Positions 13,683 through 25,690 of a stretch of DNA of 64,000 bases are shown one piece after another. The DNA lies in assembly GCA_039654915.1 (NCBI GenBank), contig CM077599.1, positions 23,187,501 through 23,251,500 on the forward strand, in the 5' to 3' direction. This DNA comes from Aquilaria yunnanensis. Taxonomy: Eukaryota > Streptophyta > Magnoliopsida > Malvales > Thymelaeaceae. The notes under the pieces were generated by a model, which worked only from the letters and a program-made list of their open reading frames with translations, was not told where the DNA came from and searched no databases. The stretch's first letter is position 1. Each line of letters starts with the position of its first letter. A program made the position numbers and the translations under genes.

Positions 13683-16600
13683 ATGTCAAGCCTCAAGGTA
13701 TACGGCAGAAAGCAAAAGGCTACCAATTCTAGCAGAATCCAGGAGGTTTATGAGAGGAGACGGAAAATTCCTAAACCACTGAAGGAGGAGGAAGAGCGGC
13801 AGCAATTTGGATGGGCACCAGAGACGCCGGAGAAGCTGCCCACATGTAGGCCGTTGAGGCAGGATATTGGTAGAAGCGAGTCGGACATGAAACTTGCTGT
13901 TCAAGGAACAGCTTGGGATGACCAGACTCCCGCAACACCTATTGTTGAAACTGCTGCTTTTGAAGCTCCTGCATCGTTAGGTGAGGGAAATAAGGGTTTT
14001 GATGGAAGCGCAGGCGTGGTTCTATATTCTGCAGGACCGACTGACTTGAATAGAGGCGTCGTTGATGGTGATTCGCATATATATTCAAGAGGAAGAGAGC
14101 TTGATTTAGGTTTGAGCGGAGGGGTTGATGATTTGCAAGATGATGCACCTACTGAAGCTTCGGGATACTGTAATTTTCAAGATGTTCTATTTTGTGCTCC
14201 GACCGAGACCAGAGCAGAGGAGCAAGTAATGAAGTGTGCCGGAATACAAAGCCTTGGTTTTGCTTTCTGTACCCACAATGAGGTTTCAAATGGTTGGGAT
14301 GAAGGCATGCCTTTTACACAGCTTCTGAACATGTCTGGCTCAACGCTACTACAGTCATCTGGAACTGGGGAAGATGTAACACAATTCGACATGTCACATG
14401 AGGTATTGGATCATGAAAATGATGAAAGATGCTCTCAATATAGTAGTCACCAGGCTGCACCTGCTGTTCCAACTCCTCCTCCTCGGAACCAAAGCGTGGA
14501 TTTGAAGAAAACGCAAAACATGAAAACGAAAAGGAAGAAACATAGGCCTAAGGTTGTTGTTGATGGGACACAGAAACGCACTCCAAAACCTAGCACCCCA
14601 AAACCTGCAACTCCAAGAAAAACCAAGGAGAAAACCCCCGGCAAGAGAAAGTGTACAAGAAAAAGCAAGCAACCAGAACTAGACTCTGAATCTCGCAGCT
14701 CAGCATGTACAAATGCAATGCATGCTTACACAGAGAAAATCATTTCTTGTGACAAATGCTCCAGCAATGGAGTCACCAAGGAAATTGTTAGCTCACAGGC
14801 AAGAACCCGAAAATCATGTAAGCGGGCTTTGGATTTCAACTCAGCAAGTGAGCTAGTAGGTGAAAATGTCGAAAAAAAGCTAGCATTGTCCTTGGTTCCT
14901 ATTGGTTGTGAATACAACTCTCTGCAGAAGTATCAAAAGTTGTGGAGAGAGCAGTTAAACTTTCCAAAGTTATGCAAGAATATGAGGTCTAAAAGGAGGA
15001 GGAAGTTAAATTTATTCTTATGGTCAGATTATACATTTGTGACAATATATAAGTGGTGCAATGTTGATGGAACCTGTACTAGATCAAGACGCTCCAAGAG
15101 GAAGCTAGTGATTAAATTCACTCCAAGCAAAGCACAAAATGAGAATGCTGATACTGGAACTTCTGGTGTCAATTTAGGAGAGCATGCAGTTCCTTTAGAG
15201 GGATCTAAAGCACATCACATGGTTTTATGCCCTCTAGGAACACAAAATTCATGTTCTTTAGGAACACAAACAAGCGAAAAAGAAAGTTTTGAGGCTACTT
15301 GCTTTGAAAATTTGAGTGATTTTGTATCAGTTGAGAATGTTGGGGCGAAGGCAGCTCACAGTTCTATTGAAAAAGAATCTGCTAAGTTCCCTTTGGAACT
15401 TGAGGGACACGGAAGCAAAAGTGAGCCAATCCTAAAAGAAGTAGAGTCTCGTCCTACCACCACATTGAAAGGTATTCTCCAACCATTAATATTTGGAATG
15501 ACAAAAAGTAACTATAACTTCTAAACTTGGAAACTAATATCAACTTAACTATGTTTCATGCATAGGTTCTACAGAAGTTGTGTGTGAAGCTGCCATGTGT
15601 ATCATCATAGAGAAACTTCAGTCTTTGTGTATCAAAGATGGAGGAGAACAGGTCATGAAGAAAGCTCGTAGAGGAAAGGCAAAGAAATCTCATCAGAGCA
15701 AAGAAGGAGCTCTGGTTCCCTATCAAGGATCCTCAAGTTTAGTTGTGAAGAAAAGAACAGCAAAAGTTGATTTAGACCCAGAAACTTTGAGAGTTTGGAA
15801 CTTGCTAAAAGATGCTGGCTGCAAAGAGCAGGTGGGTGCTGAAAAAGAAGAACAATGGCAAAAAGAAAGGGACATCTTTAAATTACGAATAGATACATTT
15901 AATGCTCGCAATTTCCTGATCCAAGGTACAGTTTCTCTACCTGGTATCATTGACATGTAAAGCACAACTACCTCCAAATTAAACCCAAGAGACCACTTGG
16001 ATGAGTTGGAAAGCTCCTAAATTTATTTCACATAATTTAGTCATTTTCTGTGCCAATTTTTAACAGGTGATAGAGGTTTCAGAAAATGGAAAGGTTCTGT
16101 TGTTGATTCAGTTGTTGGGGTTTTCCTTACTCAGAATGTAACAGACCATGTTTCAAGGTAGAGAAGGCATTACTTTGATCATGATTTGCATATTTCTTTA
16201 TTTTTCTTTTGAAAGATTGACATTGATACAAGTATTGCTGAATATGGATGATTTCAACTGACACTTGCATTGCAGCTCGGCGTTCATGTCACTTGCTGCT
16301 ACCTTCTCCTTCAAGAAAACGTGCACATCTGATGCATTCAATGACGGCAGGGAGTTTCCAAGCAGCCAAGAATCAGTTGGAAGTAACATACCGGACCTGT
16401 CAACACATGATTGGGAAGGTGATCAATATTTTGTCTGTGAACCTGATCTGGAAACAAGTCAAGAGTTGGAGAAAAGAATAGAAACTCTGGCCAGTAGAAT
16501 ACCAGAATCTAAATCTCTACAAATTGAAGATGTTACAGGCTCAGATGGATCAACAGATATGGGTGGTTCCTCTCTGTCTGTTCCAATTTCCACTGCCAAA

Positions 16601-19600
16601 GAGCACCTTGAGTTCTTCAAGGACTCTTCAAATTCAGTTGCCAACTCTTCTGTGCCTTGTTGGTGCAGAGAAGAAGAAGAAGAAGAAGAAGAAGAAGCTG
16701 AAATGAACCACAGTTGCTGCCTGCACCAAGAACAGACAATTAACTCTCGGTCCTCAACAAAACCCATGGATGACCAAGAGGGGAAAATTCTGAACATTGA
16801 AACACAGTTAAGTATTGACTCAACAGTGACCAAGAAGAGGAAGAGACGAAAACAACCAGAAGGAGAACATGACTCTTTAGACAAGGATGGAAAAGCTCCA
16901 AGAAAAGGGAAGATCAAAGGTGTTAAGAAGAAAAGGGAAGATATCTTCTGGGAAAACCTACGAAAAGAGTATTCAGATGCTGGGCCACGATCTGCAGATC
17001 AAATGGATTCCGTAGACTGGGAAGCAGTTCGGGCTGCATCAGTGGATGAGGTTGCAAACTCAATCCAAGACCGTGGGCAGCAATTCCAGATTGCAATACG
17101 AATCAAGGTGCATTATATATGTCGGGAATACAATTAGCTTTAAAAAGGAACTTTCAAGACAAATTGTGTATCAGACTTATGAACGAATTTGTTTTCTAAA
17201 TGGTTGCAGGATTTCCTTGACCGACTGGTTCGAATCCATGGAAATATTAACCTTGAATGGTTGCGGAATGTCCCCCCAGATTTGACAAAGTAAGTTAACG
17301 TATGTTTAACCTGCCTTGCTGTTCAAGCTATCTTTACAACCTTTCCTTTTTTTTTTTTTTCCTTTTTGTTGTCAAAGGGAGTACCTGTTGGAGGTAAATG
17401 GGCTGGGATTGAAGAGTGTAGAGTGTGTACGGCTGTTGTCACTTAAACAAGTTGCCTTCCCGGTTGACACGAATGTTGGTCGAATAGCAGTACGTTTAGG
17501 ATGGGTGCCTCTCCAGCCATTGCCTGAAGCACTTGAAATACATCTCCTTGAGCAGTAAGAAGAATCCCCCATCAATATTCATATTCTGAATTTTTCTATT
17601 CAGAAGAATAAAAAAATCAAATGAACTGACTATTATTCATCATTTTAGGTACCCTTTGATGGATTCCATTCAGAAGTACCTCTGGCCACGACTTTGCACC
17701 CTTGACCAGAAAACATTGTAGTCTCACATCCCTCTAATCAATTATTTCTAACCATAATACTTTTCCATCAGTGGCAGTGTGAGCATCTTGTTCACGCTCC
17801 ATGCTTGTACAATAAAGTGTTTACTTCACTACATCTAACAAAAAAATCTAACCATCGACGAATTGTTCCATACAGATATGAGTTACATTATCAGATGATA
17901 ACCTTTGGAAAGGTATGTATCATTGAGATCTTTGTGAACATTTTAATCATGGAATCCTTTTCCCTTTAGACTAATGCAAGTAAATGCATCAAAACTGTTA
18001 ACAGGTTTTCTGCACCAAGAGAAATCCAAACTGTAATGCCTGTCCAATGAGAGGTGAATGTAGACATTTCGCAAGTGCATTTGCAAGGTTTGTTTCATCT
18101 GCTGTTCGATATTAGTATTTGAATATTGTGGCATTGTAACGAGTTGTGCGTGTATAAGCTACGCCGTGTGTATGCCAAAGCAGGACAGCTTTACATTCAC
18201 AAACTGATATAATACTGAATGCAGCGCAAGGCTCTGTCTGCCAGGACCTACAGACAAAAGAGTAGTGACCATAGCAAGTTCTGCTTTTAGTGCTGATTAT
18301 CCATCTGGTGCTTCAAACTACCGAACACCATTATCATTAGGGAGTAGGCCATGTGCCGAATGTAGGTGCCAAACTGAAAGCTGTGTGCCTACAATTGAAG
18401 AGCCTTTTGCATTGGCATCCCAAACGTGCTCAGGATGTAGATATCAGACCAAGAACTGTGAACCTATTGTTGAAGAACCAGTAGAGTCGCCATTTAAAGA
18501 GCCTGAAATCAAAGTTATAATTGCGGAAGAGCCTGAAATTGAGTATGATCCTGAAGGAATTCCTATCATCAAACTCAATGTTGAGAGGTTCCAGACAAAT
18601 TTGCTGAGTTATATGGACAAGAATGGTATGATGGTTCAAGGAGGTGAAACATCCAGAGGTTTAGTTTCTTTGACTCCTGAAGAAGCTTCAATTCCTGTAA
18701 GCAAGCTTAAGTCTGTCTCCCGCTTGCGAACTGAGCATCAAGTGTAAGTTTATCGTCTAATGCTGAATCATGTAACAAAATCTATCACGAGAGACAGAAT
18801 ATCTTTGTCAGCTGAGATGATAAATTTGAGAATGACTTTCTTTTAGAGGCCCTGTAAATATGTTTCCCACAAAAGGATAAACAGGATATCAGCAGCAAAA
18901 ATTAGATCAACCAAATCTCAACTTTGTTTTCTCATACTTATGTTATATTACATTTGTAGTTCCAAATATGGCCTATTCCTAAACCCTACAATCTTTTTCT
19001 GCTTTCATGCAGTTATGAGCTTCCCGAGAATCACTATCTTCTGAGAGAGGTGAAGCTCATTTCCAGTTATGTGATAACTTTTCCAGATTTCTTTGTATAT
19101 GGACTTGCTATTTAATAACTTTTTATATACCATCACAGCTACAACTAGATGAACTTGATCCAGATGATCCACTGCGTTACCATCTTGCTATATGGCAACC
19201 AGGTACATAATGCAAACTCTTGTGTGTACATGACTCTGTGTGTGTGTGTGTGTGTGTTGGCTGGCAAATACCACCGCAACAACCTGACATATGACCAATT
19301 GAACAAAGAGAATACAGTATATATTAAAGGGTGAAATCATTGAAGTTCCGCTTCATGAGAATTTCTTGTACTTAAAGGACGTAGTGACTACCTCCTTACT
19401 ACCGCATAATAAGATGCATGTATGCTTGCTGATTATCAAATATATTTGTTTCAGGCGAAACTGTACATTCGTTGGATCCACCGAAGAAAAGATGCAACTC
19501 CAGTGAGTCTGAGCTTTGCAATGATCAGACATGCTTTTCCTGCAACTGCATTAGAGAACAGGATGCTAATGTTGTCCGTGCAACAATTTTGGTGAGTGAA

Positions 19601-20493
19601 ACAAAATATACCAAGTAGCTACATGGAGATTATGAAAAAATATGCACTGATAACCTCTAATGTAACATATTTAACAAATTTATTGGGTATAAAACACATG
19701 AACAGATACCCAGTCGAACAGCAAATAGAGGCAGTTTTCCACTAAATGGAACATATTTTCAAGTCAATGAGGTGAATTCCTTTGCAATTTTTTTCCTTTC
19801 ACCCTTAGTCAGTATCTTTCTTCAATAGCCATGAATTTGGGATGAAAACCCACCTTATAATGTCACATTCAACGTGTTATACAGGTGTTTGCGGATCATG
19901 AAACGAGTCACAACCCCATTGTTGTACCAAGAGATATGATATATAACCTGAGAAGGAGAACAGCATATTTTGGGACCTCAATATCATCAATACTTAAAGG
20001 TAAATGATCAACGTGCTATGATCAAAATATCTAGTGAAGCAATATGCTCATAGGGTAGTATTTCTCTACAGGTCTACTCACAAGAGAGATACAGAAATGC
20101 TTTTGGAAAGGTATGAACGATGGCATATTTTTGCATCATTCTGCACTCCCCTTCCTTATCATCGTTGGTATTCCTGCATTGGTCAATAAAGGCATTTGTG
20201 CAGTTATTGTCATCTAATTCCACAGACTCAAACATATTTTGCATCTATGCAGTTTCTGTCAAAACATAAAAACTCACAGCTGGTCCTGAATTAACAAAAT
20301 ACATGTTGCATGCACTAAGGTTTCAACTTAACAAATTGTTTTTGCAGGGGTTGTCTGCGTGAGGGCATTTGAGCGGGCACAGCGATGCCCCAGACCGTTG
20401 GTAATGAGATTCCATTGCTCGCCTAGTAAGATGGAGAGCAAACGAGGGAAGCAGAAGGACAAGTTGGGGAACATGTCGAAAGGCAGCTTGTAG
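13683..20493 (+). CDS. DEMETER/ROS1-like 5-methylcytosine DNA glycosylase
   Basis: Bifunctional glycosylase/AP lyase that excises 5-methylcytosine in active DNA demethylation in the nucleus. Seventeen exons close in phase: 13683-15471, 15566-15925, 16067-16157, 16276-17107, 17210-17289, 17378-17554, 17649-17717, 17876-17912, 18005-18087, 18225-18743, 19013-19049, 19139-19202, 19455-19591, 19706-19771, 19885-19999, 20072-20110, 20348-20493 (1546 residues). A lysine-rich region with KHRPKVVVDG and KRTPKP lies near 280-330, the ALVPYQG domain begins near 645, and the HhH-GPD domain carries K1063 and D1081 with the 18-residue spacing of the DME catalytic pair. The Fe-S cysteines are C1148, C1155, C1158 and C1164 (C-x6-C-x2-C-x5-C). 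Permuted-CXXC and DME-type RRM regions end the protein. I start at the first ATG because the longer frame begins with TTG. Oddities: a poly-Glu run in exon 4 and a duplicated Cys unit in exon 10. I cannot place it firmly in the DME, ROS1 or DML3 clade. Confidence 0.95.
16673..16697 (+). repeat. (GAA)n coding microsatellite in exon 4
   Basis: A GAA repeat encoding about ten consecutive glutamates in the disordered linker between the two halves of the glycosylase. Its length is likely to vary between individuals without shifting frame. Confidence 0.7.
19231..19258. repeat. (TG)n microsatellite in intron 12 of the glycosylase gene
   Basis: About ten TG units in the intron between exons 12 and 13. 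No function inferred. Confidence 0.7.
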
Positions 20494-21304
20494 TGGCATG
20501 TTGTACATATCAGTATTCCTTTGAGATACATTAGCATTAGAATATAGTATTTGGGTTCAGAAACCAAACCGCTGAGCCTTCTAAAGGAAGTTGAGTAGAA
20601 AACAAGTATTCATCCAGTTAATCAATCTTGAAATGTAAAGGTAATGTAAGGTTCATGACAATAGCATTAGAGCCATTGATTTGGAAAAGCAATCAAATGA
20701 AAATTTTTAAAAGAATTGGATTCTCCTCCTACTGTAAATTTCCCCATCGTCTCTCTCCTGTAGCCTGTAGGAATTATGAGATCACCTAAGGAAGCCTTCA
20801 GTATCACTGGTCATGGACTTAATAACTCTACCAATGGCGATCCCATCACCGCAATATCATCTGCTATGCCTGTCAGAATTTTAACTGTCCAAAAATGGGA
20901 ATCAACTGCATGAATCTTTAACAATGAACTAAAATGCTAGATTACTCGGCCTTTCAAATAAAGCCATTCTTTTTTATACTGGAGACCGAGAACAGATGGA
21001 CTTTTACAGGACTGAACAACTGGAAAATGCATGGACGAAAAACAGAGACAGAAAAAAAGAATTGAGAGATTACATGTAACTCATTGTTATATACAAGGAT
21101 ATGGTTGCAAATGGTCTCTGGTTAGACCATCACTAAGGTTGACGGTTCACATTTCACTAACTAAATGAAATGGCGCATATAAATATACTCTGCCTATTGG
21201 TTTTAAAAATGGATGAAATTATCTGCAGAAAACAGATGCGCCAAGCTGTATTGTTGATCACCTAAAAGGGGAAGCCCTTGATCAAATATCAAGCAGGTTT
21301 CTAT
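20494..21304. other. convergent 3' flanks of the glycosylase and FRS genes
   Basis: The two genes face each other with about 0.8 kb between stop codons. This space must hold both 3' UTRs and polyadenylation sites, which may lie close enough for antisense overlap. No separate gene is seen. Confidence 0.5.
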
Positions 21305-24300
21305 CTATGGATGTCTTGAAGTACTGCCTTCCAACTGTGTCGATCTCAACTGAGAATCATCCTACAATTTGATAAAAGAGAAATGAGAAATGATTAGCTC
21401 ACACTAGCAAATATGCAATGTTGCACTAAACAATTTTTTGCAAACAAACCTGAAAGGCATAGCTAAAAGTAGTTGATGGACGGTAATCTAACTGTCCCTG
21501 CATACACAGGACAACGCAAAAAGGTATTTCATATCAGACTCGTTATATAACTGAATCCTTACTTTTATTTGGTCATGATGAAAATCCCTACCAGTCCATG
21601 CATGCTTTGCTGATTCTCAAAGAACCCATCATGGCTGGGCGCTATAGAATTCAATTGCCCCTACAAAGACCCAATATAAATAAAGACACCGATAAATCTG
21701 GGCTGCAAATGAATGTTATAGTAACAGTTCCAGTAAAACTCACCAGACCCTGCATGCTCTGTTGGTTCACATAATAACCATCATGAGGCGGCTCCATCAG
21801 ATTCAATTGTACCTGAAGTTTGAGCAGTTAAAATTCCAAAAACCATGTCCAAATAGTTAATACATATCAGTAGCTTAGCAAATATTGAACTGCTCAAACT
21901 GAAAAAAATATGATAATACCAGCCCTTGCACATGCTGTTGAGCACCATAATAACTATTAAGAGTTATTCCATCAGAACCCAAATTTTCCTGCATAAGTAA
22001 AAGCACAGATTAATACCATATCGTGCTGCATATGTTCTTCTCCCGAATCTTTAACACTCACAGCTATTCTCCCAAGGCCATCGCTAACAGGATATAAAAA
22101 TTTTTGAAAAACAAAAAGGGTAAAATTAATCTTACACTTGTAAAAAGAAGTGATATCATGATTTGAAATCAGAAGGCATACCATTTGCTGCAAGCTGTCT
22201 TGCGTCTCTACAAATATTATATCTGGCTCTGACTGTCCCTGAAATATCAAAGGCCTAAGCTCAGAGCAAGTTTTACGTTGCATTCTCATTTAATATTGAT
22301 ATCAAGGACAACATACAATCAACACCAATGTAATGTTGACAGTTGCTGAAATCACCTTTCTTTTCTTGTTCAAAGTCTTTCTTCGAATAGCTTTTGAAGC
22401 CAAATTCCCTTGAGTTTCTTCTTCTGATTCACGAAGGGCATGACTACTTGACCCCAGAACAATACTCTTAGAATTATTTACATCAACGCAGCTTTTCAGA
22501 GCTTCTAATAGAGCACGATAAGCTATATTGTAACTCTCTTCAGAAACTGATCCTTCTTCACCCAATTCAATGGCATGTTTACACAAATCATTATAACGTT
22601 GCACCCTAGTCAGTACTCGTGAATTTTCTTGAGTGGCTGATTGCCCACTTTTTGCATCCTTTGTCCATCTCTTCAATATATAATGATTTGGTATGCTTTT
22701 CAGACCAGAAATTTGGAGTACAAACATTGCGTGTCTACAAAGAAAACCATTAAATTCAAAAGAACGGCAGATACAAGACACTTCCAACTTATCTTTGTTC
22801 CATAAAACCATAAAAAATTCATGCTTGTCACAGTCTTGAACTTTAAATGTCAAGGTTCCTTCTTCTTCCTTTTGCTCTTTCAGTTGGCAACCAACCACAC
22901 CCAATACCTCAACTTGGAATTTCTTAAATATTGCATGTGTATAAACTGTTGACATCTGTTTTTCCCAGGGCGAAGGTGACCTTAATGCAGGCTGTTTGTG
23001 CCAAGTGTCAAAATCTGCTATTGCTTCTTCTTCATACCTATTCTGTAAAATGGCCCCATATTGTCTCACAAACTCTCTCAGAGTAATTTTCTTATGCATG
23101 TACTTGTCAAAGAAAGCATTTATACTTTCTGAGCGTTGACTTGTAGACATACCAGCAAGAAAGGCACCATCCATGTAAGTAGGCACCCACTTTTTCCGGT
23201 CTTCATACAGTGCACGCACCCACTCATCATCTTGCAGTTCAAATCGAGTAATCATTTTCCACCATCGCATATCAAATTGGTCATCAGTCCATGACTTGAA
23301 AATGCACTTTTTGAATTTAGGTAAAAAGTTCTCATGCTGTTTGATTACAGGGCCGAGGGATTCAGGGATCTTCTCTAATATATGCCAAAGAAAGAAGAAA
23401 TGGCGTGTTTCTGGGAGGACCTCTTCAATGGCTGCCTTCAATGCATGGTCCTGATCAGTTATTATAGCTTTTGGAGCAAGTCCACCCATTGCTCTTAGCC
23501 ACGTCTTCATTAGCCACAAAAATGTTGGCTTACTGTCATCTGCAATCAACGCACAGCCAAGCAACATAGCCTGATAGTGATGATTAACACCAACAAATGG
23601 AGCAAAAGCCAATTTCTCATTTAATTTCACATGCATCGTGTCAAAAGAAACAACATCATTAAAGCTCATGTAATCAACCCTACTCTTAGCATCAACCCAT
23701 AGCAGATTTCTCAACCGCTGCTCTTCATTTAAATCAATGGCATAAAAGAAATCAGGGTTTTCCTTCTTGATCCGCTTAAAATACTCAAGCATGATTTGTG
23801 CATCTCCCTCATCCAACTGCAGCTGCCGACCGTTATCGTACTGAATAATTACATCACTGATGCCAAGACCCACAGTTTGACTCTGACAAGATTGTCTAGA
23901 CATCTCAACATACATCTTTCTGGTTCGTTCACTAACTGCATGCAATATGTCAATATTATTCTTTTCAGCTAATTTGACATTCCGATGAATCCGAAAATGA
24001 TAAGCAAGGGCTGGAAGAAGCTCATGATTATGCTCCTTGACAAACTCATGAATGATCCATTTCCCATTTGACCTTCTTTTCACATGCATGCTAGCCTTGC
24101 AATCTGTCTTTTTCACACTTGTTCTGCGACTGCTGCTACTATCCGATTCTGGCGTGACTCCATATCTAGAACATGCAAATTTTGCATCGATAAACTCTTT
24201 TGTTTTCTTTGAACGCCTGCTGTTCTTTATGGAGGTGGTGAACCCCATAGACTTGGCATATTCCTGATAAAAGGAATATGCTGCTTCATGCGACTCAAAC

Positions 24301-24464
24301 TCAATGCCATTCCGTGGCTCAAATTCTACATCCCCTGTGAAGCCTATGGCAGCACTTCTAGAGGCATCAATTCCATCATTCCTAGTATTTGCTTCCACCA
24401 TAGCATTAACCATATCATCACTCGATCCATTGGTACCGGGCATAATATTTCCGCGCTCTAACAT
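21305..24464 (-). CDS. FAR1-RELATED SEQUENCE transcription factor (FRS2/FHY3-like)
   Basis: Domesticated Mutator-type transposase acting as a nuclear transcription factor; the FAR1/FHY3 members act in phytochrome A signalling. Exons: 24464-22356, 22238-22182, 21988-21920, 21812-21744, 21660-21592, 21497-21450, 21361-21305, giving 825 residues. The FAR1 zinc-binding domain has C98, C122, H145 and H147. The MULE transposase-like domain retains acidic residues D275 and D337. The SWIM zinc finger is C564-x-C566...C576-x-H578. A basic KKRKV tail ends exon 1. The C-terminus is built from small exons ending ...EGSTSRHP and resembles the FHY3 C-terminus. Length and an extra segment at residues 156-174 (HFRIHRNVKLAEKNN...) make FRS2 my best guess within the family. 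I use the ATG at 24464 because the longer frame opens with TTG and is preceded by an in-frame TGA. Confidence 0.92.
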
Positions 24465-24480
24465 CTCTGTATTTGCATTT

Positions 24481-24540
24481 TCAATCGCTTGCAACCCTTT
24501 TCATGATCATCAGGAGGTGTAGCCTCTGATTTATTTCCAT
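24481..24540 (-). promoter_or_regulatory. upstream ORF in the FRS leader
   Basis: A 19-codon ORF (MEINQRLHLL...) starts at 24540 and stops at 24481, only 16 nt before the main ATG and in another frame. It holds three ATGs. If it is in the mature leader it would be expected to reduce translation of the main frame. Alternative splicing of the leader could remove it. Confidence 0.5.
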
Positions 24541-25060
24541 TCCAAGCACCAAAAAAAAAAAACACTTCATTCGTCAAAAACAATCTCGAATCTTAGGTGG
24601 GAAATTGGAAATCTCCAATAATATAATGCAGACATTCTTCCCTGGCTACTTAACTCGGTAATTAATTTACTAATACTCAAGAGTCCCAAAAACTTAAATT
24701 GTCGTAGCCCGAATTTTACTGAATCAACAATCGGCAAGAAAACTTCCTACTTCTCGCATTTAGCATACATATGCCGGACCTTGCAGGCAGACCAAGGAAA
24801 ATATACTTAAAAGACTAATAAATATACCAGCGAACGACATGAAAATTCCAGGAAGAGACAGGGAGATACGCACCTGGACGAAGAGATACTCCGAGAGCAA
24901 CTTGCTTGTCGTGCTGGATCAGCTCCCGCCGTCTAGAGGTTCAGCTATCACAAATTCGGGGCAGCCGGCTGGTACGCAAGGGCGACGCGGGCTTCATGGC
25001 TGCTTTTGGCTTTGCGAAAGATTTGGGGAAGGCCGGAAAGTGGCAATAGTGTAGGCCAAA
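24541..25060 (-). promoter_or_regulatory. FRS 5' leader and promoter region
   Basis: The sequence becomes GC-richer at 24840-25010, consistent with a first leader exon and promoter. A leader intron between there and 24540 is possible. I cannot place the transcription start. Confidence 0.35.
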
Positions 25061-25690
25061 ATACATCTTTAGAACTCAAACTCGATCAACTAGGACACCT
25101 AACCCCTCTAAACTTTAACTCGGGGCAACTCAGCCCTTAAACTTGGTAAAGTGAGATAGTCAACCACTTTGACTTGCATGTGATGTCACATGATTTTAGA
25201 CCAAGAAACATCGTCATCCTGCTCCGGCACTGCTGCCACGTCCTCTACGCCTGCTCAAGGTTGCCAAGAAGTTGCTACAGTGTCACAATCTCATTGGATC
25301 CAAGGAATTTAACTTTTTGGCTCAAGAAATCAACCTTCTTCTCAACCACTCCGAATAGATCCTCACTATCATTGACGTCCTCAAGAACCACTAGGGTCAT
25401 TGCTCCATCTTGCAAGTATGTCGTGAAACAGTGACCATAATTCCATCAAGAAACAGTAACGACAGCTTGTGCACCTACTCCACCCAAACAAGAACAAGTT
25501 TGCCTTTGCCAATTTTGCCTTTCAGCTTGTCACCCAAGTTTGGGCGGTTCTGTCCAACATCTCCAAGATGCCACTCTATGACAAAGAGCTAGGCTCATTT
25601 GCGATGGTTGATTGTTTCGGTGATTATAGGATGAAATTGTCAGTGATGCGAGCAAAGCAAAAAGACAAGGCCTACACGGTCTAATTTTGA
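25061..25690 (+). pseudogene. decayed coding-like fragment beside a TE-like end
   Basis: 25061-25170 has the wording of a plant TIR-element end (short near-repeats such as CTAACCCCTCTAAACTTTAAC). The next 500 bp is GC-richer and has overlapping broken frames on the plus strand. The longest, ending at 25684, reads ...SKMPLYDKELGSFAM... and looks like a decayed intronless copy of a host gene. I do not recognise the parent family. Confidence 0.35.

Noticed and set aside
17215..17245. GGTTCGAATCC, a tRNA T-loop-like sequence
   Set aside because: It lies in glycosylase exon 5, where it encodes conserved residues, and no acceptor or anticodon stem can be formed around it.
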